Below, in pieces: positions 15,938 through 23,755 of a stretch of 52,770 nt of DNA. Position 1 is the stretch's first letter; the number at the start of each line of letters is the position of its first letter. The DNA lies in the NCBI GenBank assembly GCA_964459845.1, contig CAYWOC010000013.1, positions 1-52,770 on the forward strand, in the 5' to 3' direction. A program made the translations under genes and the position numbers. Below the pieces are notes generated by a model that saw nothing but the letters and a program-made list of their open reading frames with translations, did no database searches and was not told where the DNA came from. The stretch comes from CALZFJ01 sp964459845 (lineage in GTDB: Bacteria > Bacteroidota > Bacteroidia > Bacteroidales > Muribaculaceae).

Positions 15938-16891
15938 TTAATTATTGTTCTTATATTTGAAAATATCCACAAATGCCTGACGGAACACCACATCCCGCTC
16001 TACGCCCTTCACAGCATCGTATGCCGTGTATTTGAAGCCGCATTGGTGGGCTTTCGCCACGGTGTTGTTCTTGGCTGGGTCGTCGGTCTCTATTATGTTC
16101 ATCGTCTTGTATGCGCTGCGGTTGAAAGGCTCGCCCACAACAGCCTCGAAACTGTCGAGGTTGTATTCGTCGCACAGTGTGTCGATAATCGACATCATGT
16201 AGTTTTCTATCTGTTTCAGCAATTTGTCATAGGCATCTGCCTCAGCCTTGCGTGTGGCTGCGCTGTAATACTCATATGTGCGTGCTATGCTGTCGTATAG
16301 AGAAATGATTGACAGCTTATATGGTCGAAGCAATTTGGAATACACATCGTTGCGCAAGTTATCGACTTCCTTGTGCATCGAGTTCATAAGCTCGTCGCGG
16401 CGCACTTGCTCCTGATATGCCTTGTTGAACTTAGCCAATTCAGCGTTAAGCTCATCGAATTTTGCCGAATAGTCGGGGATTTCCACAGCCACAGTAGGCT
16501 TGGCATCGTTCTTTTCGCCGGTTGCCGCTTTAAGTGCAGCTATTTCCCTGTTCAGAGCCTCTACCTCAACCTCGCGCTCCAGCAGTTTCGCTTTCAGCTC
16601 CTCTACTTCTACTGTATGTGTGCCACTGATTTCGACAGTCGTTTTTTTGATTGACGTTAGTTCATCGTTGGTCGATGTCAATGCTTCCTCAAGTTCCTGA
16701 ACCCGCTTGTTGGCGACTTCAAGCTCGGCGATGGCCTTTTCTGCCTCGGCTTGATATTTCTTCAATGCACTCTCCGCCTCTTCCGCCTTGCTGCGGTTAT
16801 GTTCCACTGCGTCTTCAAGAGCTTTTATGCTTCGCTGCAAGCTCTCTATCTTGCCGCTTTCTTCGGCTGAGCCTCCCCATAATATTCCCAT
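15938..16891 (-). CDS. Coiled-coil protein with GrpE-like C-terminal domain
   Basis: The 317-residue product begins with a long heptad-rich coiled coil (about 10-125) and an acidic/proline break near 130-140. A helical region follows (145-245). The C-terminal segment 255-313 (NNTVAKAHQCGFKY, then VERDVVFRQAFVDIFKY) follows the pattern of the GrpE beta domain (GTVVEVLQKGY...RVLRPAMVKVS). GrpE is the nucleotide-exchange factor of Hsp70. Its position 26 nt upstream of an Hsp70-like gene supports that role. The N-terminal coil is far longer than in housekeeping GrpE and may recruit partners. Assignment rests on pattern and context. Confidence 0.65.
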   Translation of the reverse strand: MGILWGGSAEESGKIESLQRSIKALEDAVEHNRSKAEEAESALKKYQAEAEKAIAELEVANKRVQELEEALTSTNDELTSIKKTTVEISGTHTVEVEELKAKLLEREVEVEALNREIAALKAATGEKNDAKPTVAVEIPDYSAKFDELNAELAKFNKAYQEQVRRDELMNSMHKEVDNLRNDVYSKLLRPYKLSIISLYDSIARTYEYYSAATRKAEADAYDKLLKQIENYMMSIIDTLCDEYNLDSFEAVVGEPFNRSAYKTMNIIETDDPAKNNTVAKAHQCGFKYTAYDAVKGVERDVVFRQAFVDIFKYKNNN

Positions 16892-17167
16892 CGTGTGCTA
16901 TCAGTTTTTAAGTTAATACCTGCTTTATTTGTGGTTATCTGAATCATGAGCTAAAAATAGCCTCACTCAAAAAACATTTTTGTAAAGGTAAAATTTTTTA
17001 GTAAACAGCACTGCCACAATGATATATTTTAACACTAATTTAACCTTATCCACTCGTTTTGATGCAGATGCAGCACATTAGTGCCAAATATTTATATGCC
17101 TATATCCTGCTCGTATCATTCTTTTTTGTACTTTTGTTTCACAAACAATAAACATAAACTTCATCTC
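16892..17167. other. Divergent region between the chaperone operon and the esterase
   Basis: This 276-nt AT-rich region has a possible minus-strand -7 box, TACCTTTA (16983-16990), for the chaperone operon, which would give a leader of about 85 nt. The plus-strand box for the esterase is at 17129-17136. I see no heat-shock-type inverted repeat (CIRCE). Confidence 0.45.
17129..17136 (+). promoter_or_regulatory. -7 box of the esterase gene
   Basis: TACTTTTG matches TAnnTTTG 31 nt upstream of the ATG at 17168. Confidence 0.55.
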
Positions 17168-18055
17168 ATGAAAATGGATATTAAATTCCGAATGATCTCA
17201 CTGCTGGTGGCAGTGGTCATGATTTTGGGCGGCTCGTGCAAATCGGTGGCACAAGAGCGCATGGGTGCTGATGGCGAAACCGAAGCCATAGTTCAAGTCG
17301 ATACCATCAAGGTGAAAAGCGACAAGATGGGCAAGACAATCAAGAATGTGGTGATTGTGCCGGCTCAATACTACGACGAAGACCTGCAAAACGAGCAATA
17401 TCCTGTGGTGTATCTGCTTCATGGACATAGCGGCGACTTCTCCAACTGGATAAAGAAAAAACCCGAACTTGAAGATGCAGCTTCGGAATACAGCATAATA
17501 ATCGTTTGCCCCGACGGCGACGCAAGCTGGTATTTCGACTCTCCTATCGACCCGAAAATACAATATGAGACATACATTTTGAACGAACTTATACCATATA
17601 TCGACAACAATTACCGCACTATCCCCGAAGCCAAGATGCGCGCCATTACCGGGCTGAGCATGGGCGGACACGGCGGATTGTGGCTCGGGCTGCGTCACCC
17701 CGACGTGTTTGGAGCTTGCGGAAGCATGAGCGGCGGTGTCGATATCACTCCATTCCCCGGGAAATGGGACATTAAGCAGGCTCTCGGCAATTATGAGACA
17801 AACAAGGCTGTGTGGGAAAGTCACTCGGTAATCAACCTTGTACCTAAGTTGAGCAAGACCTCCGGACAAAAAATAATATTCGACTGCGGATGCGACGACT
17901 TCTTCTTCAAGGTGAACAACAATCTGCACGAGGCTATGCTCAAAGCCGGCATCCCTCACGACTATATCGTGCGCCCAGGAAACCACAACTGGAAATACTG
18001 GTGCAACTCCATCGACTATCAGCTCCTTTTCTTCGCCAAATTCTTCGGCGAATAA
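17168..18055 (+). CDS. Exported alpha/beta-hydrolase esterase (esterase D-like)
   Basis: The start at 17168 puts a hydrophobic signal segment at the N-terminus. An upstream in-frame ATG at 17081 would overlap the promoter. The 295-residue product belongs to the putative esterase family (PF00756 type). PVVYLLHGHSGDFSNW holds the oxyanion-hole region, GLSMGG gives the nucleophile Ser164, DCGCDD is the acid region, and RPGNHNWKYW holds the catalytic histidine. Relatives cleave feruloyl or acetyl esters on plant glycans or short-chain esters. The substrate here is unknown. The signal end (GGSCKSVAQ) fits signal peptidase I better than a lipobox. Confidence 0.85.
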   Translation: MKMDIKFRMISLLVAVVMILGGSCKSVAQERMGADGETEAIVQVDTIKVKSDKMGKTIKNVVIVPAQYYDEDLQNEQYPVVYLLHGHSGDFSNWIKKKPELEDAASEYSIIIVCPDGDASWYFDSPIDPKIQYETYILNELIPYIDNNYRTIPEAKMRAITGLSMGGHGGLWLGLRHPDVFGACGSMSGGVDITPFPGKWDIKQALGNYETNKAVWESHSVINLVPKLSKTSGQKIIFDCGCDDFFFKVNNNLHEAMLKAGIPHDYIVRPGNHNWKYWCNSIDYQLLFFAKFFGE

Positions 18056-18079
18056 TCGGTGTCTCGACATAAAAAGAGT

Positions 18080-18115
18080 CAGTCATTCAGGACTTAACAT
18101 CATCCTGAATGACTG
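18080..18115. terminator. Bidirectional terminator between the esterase gene and cobO
   Basis: A perfect 13-bp stem (18080-18092 and 18103-18115) has a T-run on both strands and serves two convergent genes. Confidence 0.85.
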
Positions 18116-18156
18116 ATTTTTAGTTTTGGCAAAATCGGTCATCTGAATTTGGCGTA

Positions 18157-18693
18157 TTAATGGTCGATGCCGTTGCGCGACAATACGCCGGCCGTATAGT
18201 AGTGCTTCACTTCGCGCATATCTGTCACGAGGTCGGCTATGTCTATAAGCTCCTGTGGGGCATATCGCCCTGTTATGACCACCTCCACCCGCTCAGCCCG
18301 ATGCCGCAATGCCTCGATAACTGCATCAGTCGTCAGCAGGCGGAAATATAGGGCTATCGTGAGCTCATCAAGAATCACCACGTCATATTCGCCACCGGCA
18401 AGCAGCCGGGCGCATCGGCTCAGCCCTTCGCTTGCCAGAGCCTTGTCGTCATCAGTTGGTCGCGTATTGATGAAGCATCCGCTGCCAAGCTGCTCGATGC
18501 ACACCTTGCCAAAGTGCGGGCCGGCTCCGCTAAGCAACTCCTCAATGCGTGTCTCGTTATACTTCATCGACTTCACAAATTGCCCTATATAGACGCTCTT
18601 CCCGGCACACAATGCTCTTATCGCAAGGCCGAAAGCAGCAGTGGTCTTACCCTTGCCATTGCCAGTATAAATATGAATATACCCTTTTTCCAT
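18157..18693 (-). CDS. cobO: Cob(I)alamin / corrinoid adenosyltransferase
   Basis: This enzyme transfers the adenosyl group of ATP to reduced corrinoids, producing adenosylcobalamin or adenosylcobinamide. The 178-residue length is right for the CobO/BtuR (CobA-type) family. It has a P-loop, TGNGKGKTT, at 10-18, and VVILDELTIAL near the middle. No other corrinoid gene is nearby, so a salvage role is likely. An in-frame TAA lies 9 nt upstream of the ATG inside the -7 box, so no upstream start is possible. The message may be leaderless. Confidence 0.95.
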   Translation of the reverse strand: MEKGYIHIYTGNGKGKTTAAFGLAIRALCAGKSVYIGQFVKSMKYNETRIEELLSGAGPHFGKVCIEQLGSGCFINTRPTDDDKALASEGLSRCARLLAGGEYDVVILDELTIALYFRLLTTDAVIEALRHRAERVEVVITGRYAPQELIDIADLVTDMREVKHYYTAGVLSRNGIDH

Positions 18694-18696
18694 AGT

Positions 18697-18705
18697 GCAA
18701 AGTTA
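18697..18705 (-). promoter_or_regulatory. -7 box overlapping the cobO start region
   Basis: TAACTTTGC on the minus strand ends 3 nt before the cobO ATG, so transcription would start at or next to the start codon. Confidence 0.6.
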
Positions 18706-18789
18706 GTGATTTATTCAAAGATGTTCACGCTTTTTTCTTACATATAGCTGCTCTTATCACCTTTAATTCTTACAATTAATTCATTTTTT

Positions 18790-18807
18790 CGTGAATAAAA
18801 ATGCAAC
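18790..18807. promoter_or_regulatory. ARG-box-like operator
   Basis: The site reads CGTGAATAAAAATGCAAC and matches 15 of 18 positions of the Bacillus-type ARG box (CATGAATAAAAATTCAAG). It lies 39-56 bp upstream of the first argR -7 box, where a repressor could control argR itself. The consensus is recalled from other phyla. Confidence 0.5.
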
Positions 18808-18838
18808 TTTCGCCGAATTTTTTACGTTTATATGCTTT

Positions 18839-18862
18839 TTTGCGCTATCTTTGCATAAGATA
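18839..18862 (+). promoter_or_regulatory. Promoter repeat copy 1 for argR
   Basis: This is a 24-nt sequence containing TATCTTTGC, an exact -7 box. An identical copy lies 76 bp downstream. Confidence 0.55.
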
Positions 18863-18914
18863 AGCTGCATCTCGGCATAAATGCTCAAATGTATTTGGCA
18901 TATTCTGCTCTCGA

Positions 18915-18938
18915 TTTGCGCTATCTTTGCATAAGATA
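18915..18938 (+). promoter_or_regulatory. Promoter repeat copy 2 for argR
   Basis: This is identical over 24 nt to 18839-18862, again with TATCTTTGC. It lies 43 nt upstream of the argR start and may be the main start site. Confidence 0.55.
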
Positions 18939-18980
18939 TTTAGAAACCCCACATAGCTTCTAAATTGTTTTTAATAAAAA

Positions 18981-19475
18981 ATGAAGAATAAAAAGAACCG
19001 ACTACAGGTAATCGTAGAACTGATAAAGACTCAATGCATCGGCAGCCAGGACGAGCTTGCCCGACTTCTTGCTGAGCGCGGATACAAAGTGACTCAAGCC
19101 ACCCTTTCACGCGACTTGAAACAATTGCGCACCACCAAGGTGGCTACCGACATGGGCAACTATATGTATATAATCCCCGACAGCAACAACCTCCACGACA
19201 CAATGCTGTCGCAGGGGCAGTCGATGGCTCATGCCGGACAGCATTCGGGCTTCATTTCAATCCAGTTTACCGGGCATTGCGCCGTCATCAAGACGCGCAA
19301 CGGATATTCGAGCGGACTCGCCTACGACATCGACATGAGCAAGTCGCCCGAAATCCTCGGCACAATATCGGGGGCTGACACGGTTTTCGCCATGCTACGC
19401 GAGGATGTCACCCATGAGGAGGCTATGAAGGTGTTCGCCCGATTTCTGCCTCTCGACAATATAGGAGACTTGTAG
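18981..19475 (+). CDS. argR: Arginine repressor ArgR
   Basis: ArgR is a hexameric transcription regulator that binds ARG boxes when arginine is high. The 164-residue protein has the winged-helix DNA-binding domain (SQDELARLLAERGYKVTQAT then LSRDLKQLR, residues about 18-53). The C-terminal arginine-binding domain ends near GTISGADTVFAML, a variant of the usual GTIAGDDT. It sits at the head of the arginine cluster, and an ARG-box-like site upstream suggests autoregulation. Confidence 0.95.
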   Translation: MKNKKNRLQVIVELIKTQCIGSQDELARLLAERGYKVTQATLSRDLKQLRTTKVATDMGNYMYIIPDSNNLHDTMLSQGQSMAHAGQHSGFISIQFTGHCAVIKTRNGYSSGLAYDIDMSKSPEILGTISGADTVFAMLREDVTHEEAMKVFARFLPLDNIGDL

Positions 19476-19669
19476 GCGGCACGCCATCAAGCTATATTCT
19501 AAGGGACTTCAAGACTGATGGCTGCATCTCATATTTTGGTGTAGCCAGCACTCATAGGATATTTGCATAAACGCTGAAGAATTACACTACAACACATAAA
19601 AACAATTTTTTGTCGTTTTATATACACATTTTTTACATTAAATTTTTTGAAACAGTTTTCTAACTAAAA
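19476..19669 (+). other. Leader region between argR and the GNAT gene
   Basis: This 194-nt stretch contains a weak 8-bp stem (TGGCTGCA with TGTAGCCA, around 19520-19550) and AT-rich sequence. It may carry a separate promoter for the biosynthetic genes. No exact -7 box or second ARG box is obvious. Confidence 0.35.
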
Positions 19670-20269
19670 ATGATCGACTCAAGCGAAATTGAAATCATTG
19701 TGGCAGGCGCAGAGCACGTTTGCTATGTGGACGAGGTATTGGAGACAATCAACCTCGCTGCCAAGGTTCGCGGCACAGGTATCGCCAAGCGTTCACCTGA
19801 GTACGTCAAGCAGAAAATGGTGGAACACAAGGCTGTACTCGCCATTTATCGCAAAACGGAGTTTGCCGGTTTCAGCTATATCGAGAGCTGGAGCAACAAG
19901 AAATTCGTGGCAAACTCAGGACTTATCGTTGCACCTAAATTCAGAGGCATCGGTCTCGCTAAGCGAATAAAACGACGAATTTTTGATTTATCGCGTGAAA
20001 TGTTCCCCGATGCTAAGATTTTCAGCCTTACGACTGGGGAAGCGGTAATGAAAATGAACAACGAGCTGGGATACCGCCCTGTCACTTTCCCTTCGCTGAC
20101 CGACGATGAAGCATTCTGGCGCGGCTGCGAAAGTTGTGTGAATTTCGACATCTTGCAGCGCAACGGCCGCCGCATGTGCCTATGCACTGGTATGCTTTAC
20201 GACCCTGCCGAGCATCAAGGCGGCAATGCCGACGAGAATCAGCTACACGGCGAAAGCGACAATATCTAA
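19670..20269 (+). CDS. GNAT acyltransferase, probable N-acylglutamate synthase
   Basis: The 199-residue protein has the GNAT acyl-CoA binding motif A, NSGLIVAPKFRGIGLAKRI (about 83-101), and a distinctive C-terminal half ending in a cysteine-containing MCLCTGMLYDP segment. It lies between argR and argG. No classical argA or argJ is in the cluster. From context and recalled knowledge of Bacteroides, this family makes N-succinyl- or N-acetylglutamate, the first step of arginine synthesis. Bacteroidales use succinylated intermediates. The acyl donor cannot be read from the sequence. Confidence 0.75.
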   Translation: MIDSSEIEIIVAGAEHVCYVDEVLETINLAAKVRGTGIAKRSPEYVKQKMVEHKAVLAIYRKTEFAGFSYIESWSNKKFVANSGLIVAPKFRGIGLAKRIKRRIFDLSREMFPDAKIFSLTTGEAVMKMNNELGYRPVTFPSLTDDEAFWRGCESCVNFDILQRNGRRMCLCTGMLYDPAEHQGGNADENQLHGESDNI

Positions 20270-20342
20270 TTTTTTATTTATTTATATTCAATAAAACATC
20301 AAGATTGACTTATATCTCAATCATATATAAAAAACACTCATT

Positions 20343-21554
20343 ATGGAAAAGGAAAAAGTTGTATTAGCATTCAGCGGAGGTCTTGACACATCGTTCTGCG
20401 TGAAATATCTTAGTGAAGACTGCGGTTATGAAGTTCACACTGCCATCGCCAACACTGGCGGCTTCGGCGAAGAGGAACTTAAGCGCATCGAGGAGCGCGC
20501 TCTTGCTCTTGGAGCAAAGGACCACGCTTCGCTCGACATCACACAGGAATACTACAACAAGAGTATCAAATATATGATTATGGGCAATGTGCTGCGAAAC
20601 GGCACTTACCCTATCTCGGTCAGCTCGGAACGCATTTTCCAAGCTATCGCCATCATCAACTATGCGAAGAAAATCGGAGCTAAATATGTGGCTCACGGAA
20701 GTACCGGCGCCGGCAACGACCAAGTGCGTTTCGACCTCACTTTCCAGATTCTCGCCCCTGAAATCAAGATTATAACTCCTACCCGCGACATGACGCTCAC
20801 TCGCGAATATGAAATAAACTACTTGAAAGAACACGGATATGTTGCCGACTTCAAGAAGATGGAATACTCCATCAATAAGGGCTTGTGGGGAACAAGTATC
20901 GGCGGCAAGGAGACTTTGAAGAGCAATGAGACTCTCCCCGAAGATGCCTACCCTACTCAAATGACTGCCACTGCCGACTCTCGCCTGACGATAGACTTCG
21001 AAAAGGGCGAAATCGCTGCCGTGAACGGCGAGAAATTCTCCGATAAGGTTGCTGCCATCCAAAAGATTGAAGAGATTGTGAATCCTTACGCTCTTGGTCG
21101 CGACATGCACATCGGCGACACGATTATAGGCATAAAGGGCCGTGTGGGCTTCGAGGCTGGCGCGCCTATCCTCATCATCGCAGCTCACAAGATGCTTGAG
21201 AAGCACACTCTCACCAAGTGGCAGCAGTACTGGAAAGACCAGCTCGGAACTTGGTATGGAATGTTCCTTCACGAAGCTCAATACCTTGAGCCTGTGATGC
21301 GAAACATCGAGGCATTCTTGCAGTCGTCGCAGGAAAACGTCACCGGACGTGTGCTTATCGACCTGAAGCCTTACCGCTATGTGCTTGTAGGCGTAGAGAG
21401 CGATTTCGACCTTATGAAGACCGACTTCGGCGAATACGGCGAAGTGAACAAGGCTTGGACCGCCGACGACGTGAAGGGATTCACCAAGATTCTTGCCAAC
21501 CAGATGAAGATTTATCACAACAATCAAATCAAAAACGGCAAGGCTACCGAATAA
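20343..21554 (+). CDS. argG: Argininosuccinate synthase
   Basis: This enzyme condenses citrulline and aspartate with ATP to argininosuccinate. The 403-residue product has the N-type ATP pyrophosphatase loop FSGGLDTS (residues 10-17). It also carries HGSTGAGNDQVRFDLTF, which contacts ATP and aspartate. It lies 73 nt after the GNAT gene and 45 nt before argC. The opposite strand carries a long open frame of 399 codons, which is a composition shadow. Confidence 0.97.
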   Translation: MEKEKVVLAFSGGLDTSFCVKYLSEDCGYEVHTAIANTGGFGEEELKRIEERALALGAKDHASLDITQEYYNKSIKYMIMGNVLRNGTYPISVSSERIFQAIAIINYAKKIGAKYVAHGSTGAGNDQVRFDLTFQILAPEIKIITPTRDMTLTREYEINYLKEHGYVADFKKMEYSINKGLWGTSIGGKETLKSNETLPEDAYPTQMTATADSRLTIDFEKGEIAAVNGEKFSDKVAAIQKIEEIVNPYALGRDMHIGDTIIGIKGRVGFEAGAPILIIAAHKMLEKHTLTKWQQYWKDQLGTWYGMFLHEAQYLEPVMRNIEAFLQSSQENVTGRVLIDLKPYRYVLVGVESDFDLMKTDFGEYGEVNKAWTADDVKGFTKILANQMKIYHNNQIKNGKATE

Positions 21555-21599
21555 GCCCAACATGTTTTTTTAATCACAAGTAACACTTAGAAGACAATA

Positions 21600-22571
21600 A
21601 TGATAAAAGCTGGTATTATAGGTGGTGCCGGATATACCGCCGGCGAATTGATAAGACTGCTGGTCAATCACCCCGACGTGGAAATCGCCTGGGTGAACAG
21701 CAGCAGCAATGCGGGCAACCGTGTCGATGCGGTGCATCAGGGACTTATCGGCGAGACCGATCTGAAATTCATATCTGAAACTCCTTTCGAGGACATCGAT
21801 GTGATGTTCTGCTGCACACCTCATGGCGAGACCCGCAAGTTTATGGAGGCTCACAATGTGCCCGACAATTTGCGTATCATCGACCTCTCGACCGACTACC
21901 GCCACCAAGACGGCACACATGATTTCGTATATGGGCTGCCTGAGCTTAACCGCAAAGTGATAGTGAACGGCACAAAGCATATAGCCAATCCGGGATGCTT
22001 CGCCACTTGCATACAGCTCGCTCTGCTTCCGCTCGCCAAGAATCTGCTCCTCAACTCCGACATACATGTACATGCCATCACCGGCAGCACTGGGGCTGGG
22101 GTGAAGCCGGGAGCCACCTCCCACTTCTCTTGGCGAAACGACAACGTGTCGATATACAAGCCTTTCAAGCACCAGCACCTCGACGAGATTCGGCAGTCGC
22201 TCACTCAACTTCAGAACAGCTTCAAGGCTGAGCTGAACTTCATCCCTGTGCGCGGATGCTTCTCGCGCGGAATATTCGCTTCGGTATATCTCGATTGCCC
22301 GCTGGAGCTTGACATGGTGCGCAAGCTGTATGACGAATACTACAGCGACCACAATTTCACTTTTGTCACCGACAAGATGCCCGACCTGAAGGATGTGGTG
22401 AACACCAACAAGTGCCTTCTGCACCTCATTAAAGAGGGCAATAAGCTGCTTGTCATCTCGGTAATCGACAACTTGCTGAAAGGCGCGTCGGGACAGGCTG
22501 TCCACAATATGAACCTGCTCTTCGGACTTCATGAGCGCGTGGGCTTGGCGCTGAAGCCTTCGGCTTTCTAA
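21600..22571 (+). CDS. argC: N-acyl-gamma-glutamyl-phosphate reductase
   Basis: ArgC reduces the acylglutamyl phosphate to the semialdehyde with NADPH. The 323-residue product has a Rossmann start, AGIIGGAGYTAGELIRLL, and the catalytic cysteine in NPGCFATCIQL. GLPELNR and GASGQAVHNMNLLFG near the C-terminus are family marks. In Bacteroidales the natural substrate is probably the N-succinyl form. Confidence 0.96.
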   Translation: MIKAGIIGGAGYTAGELIRLLVNHPDVEIAWVNSSSNAGNRVDAVHQGLIGETDLKFISETPFEDIDVMFCCTPHGETRKFMEAHNVPDNLRIIDLSTDYRHQDGTHDFVYGLPELNRKVIVNGTKHIANPGCFATCIQLALLPLAKNLLLNSDIHVHAITGSTGAGVKPGATSHFSWRNDNVSIYKPFKHQHLDEIRQSLTQLQNSFKAELNFIPVRGCFSRGIFASVYLDCPLELDMVRKLYDEYYSDHNFTFVTDKMPDLKDVVNTNKCLLHLIKEGNKLLVISVIDNLLKGASGQAVHNMNLLFGLHERVGLALKPSAF

Positions 22572-22629
22572 GCTGTGCGTCGCTCTGCTTGTCATTATTG
22601 TTGTAATATAAGTACATTATAATATCGAA

Positions 22630-23751
22630 ATGAAATTATTTGACGTATATCCGCTCTTTGATGTCGAAATTGTGAAGGGCAAAGGCTGCTACACATACGA
22701 CACCGAAGGCACTGAATATCTCGACCTTTATGGCGGTCATGCGGTGATTTCGGTGGGACATTCCCATCCTCACTATGTAGATGCCATAAAATCGCAAGCT
22801 GAAAAGCTGGTGTTCTACTCAAATTCGGTCATCAACTCATTGCAGCAGAAACTTGCTGACCGCATCGGCAAAATCTCCGGCTACGACGACTATCAGCTCT
22901 TCCTCATCAACTCGGGTGCCGAGGCTAACGAGAATGCGCTGAAGCTGGCTTCGTTCCACACCGGCCGCCGCCGTGTGGTAGCCTTCGGCAAGGCGTTCCA
23001 TGGCAGAACCTCTCTTGCAGTGGAGGCCACCGACAATCCGAAGATTGTGGCTCCGGTCAATAGCAACCACATCGTCACTTTCGTACCGCTCAACGACATC
23101 GCAGCAGCTCGCGCTGAGCTTGCAAAAGGAGATGTTTGCGCAGTGATTGTGGAGGGCATACAGGGCGTTGGTGGCGTGCGCATTCCTGAGCCAGCGTTTC
23201 TTCAGGCACTGCGTGCCGAATGTGATGCTACAGGCACTCTGCTCATTCTCGACGAGATACAGTCGGGCTACGGACGCTCAGGGAAATTCTTCGCTCACCA
23301 GCACGCCAGCATTCGCCCCGACATCATCACTATGGCCAAAGGCATTGCCAACGGCTACCCAATGGGCGGACTTCTCATCAGCCCTAAAATCAAGCCAGCT
23401 TACGGAATGCTCGGAACAACATTCGGAGGCAACCACCTCGGATGTGCGGCTGCCATCGCCGTACTCGACATTTTCGAGAAAGAGGACCTTGTTGAGAATG
23501 CACGCATCGTGGGTGAGCATCTGCTCTGCGAGCTGAAGAAGCTGCCTCAAATCAAGGAGGTGCGAGGACTTGGACTTATGATTGGTCTTGAGTTTGACCA
23601 TCCTGCCAAGGAGCTGCGGCTGCGACTGCTGAAGGAGCAGCATGTGTTCACTGGCGCAAGCGGCACCAATGTCATCCGTCTGCTTCCGCCTCTTGTCCTA
23701 ACCATAGAGCAGGCCGATGAATTTATCAAGCGACTAAAAAAAGTTTTATAA
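22630..23751 (+). CDS. argD: Acetylornithine/succinylornithine aminotransferase
   Basis: This PLP-dependent class III aminotransferase converts N-acylglutamate semialdehyde to N-acylornithine. The 373-residue product has LLILDEIQSGYGRSGKFFAH (cofactor aspartate) and TMAKGIANGYPMGG with the PLP lysine. GTTFGGNHLGCAAA follows. It is separated from proC by only 4 nt. The length is slightly below the roughly 400 of enterobacterial ArgD. Confidence 0.95.
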   Translation: MKLFDVYPLFDVEIVKGKGCYTYDTEGTEYLDLYGGHAVISVGHSHPHYVDAIKSQAEKLVFYSNSVINSLQQKLADRIGKISGYDDYQLFLINSGAEANENALKLASFHTGRRRVVAFGKAFHGRTSLAVEATDNPKIVAPVNSNHIVTFVPLNDIAAARAELAKGDVCAVIVEGIQGVGGVRIPEPAFLQALRAECDATGTLLILDEIQSGYGRSGKFFAHQHASIRPDIITMAKGIANGYPMGGLLISPKIKPAYGMLGTTFGGNHLGCAAAIAVLDIFEKEDLVENARIVGEHLLCELKKLPQIKEVRGLGLMIGLEFDHPAKELRLRLLKEQHVFTGASGTNVIRLLPPLVLTIEQADEFIKRLKKVL

Positions 23752-23755
23752 GAGT

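Larger units (their letters stand above)
18694..18980. other. Divergent control region cobO / argR
   Basis: This 287-nt region holds the cobO -7 box, an ARG-box-like site, and two copies of a 24-bp promoter repeat in front of argR. These are entered separately. Nothing coding is seen. Confidence 0.6.

Noticed and set aside
14934..15941. 335-codon ORF opposite the Hsp70-like gene
   Set aside because: It is antisense to conserved ATPase motifs, Cys/His/Leu-rich and without a plausible start context.
20364..21563. 399-codon ORF opposite argG
   Set aside because: It mirrors argG almost exactly in length. A composition shadow is the simplest explanation.
21570..22595. 341-codon ORF opposite argC
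   Set aside because: It is antisense to a conserved enzyme, with no family resemblance.
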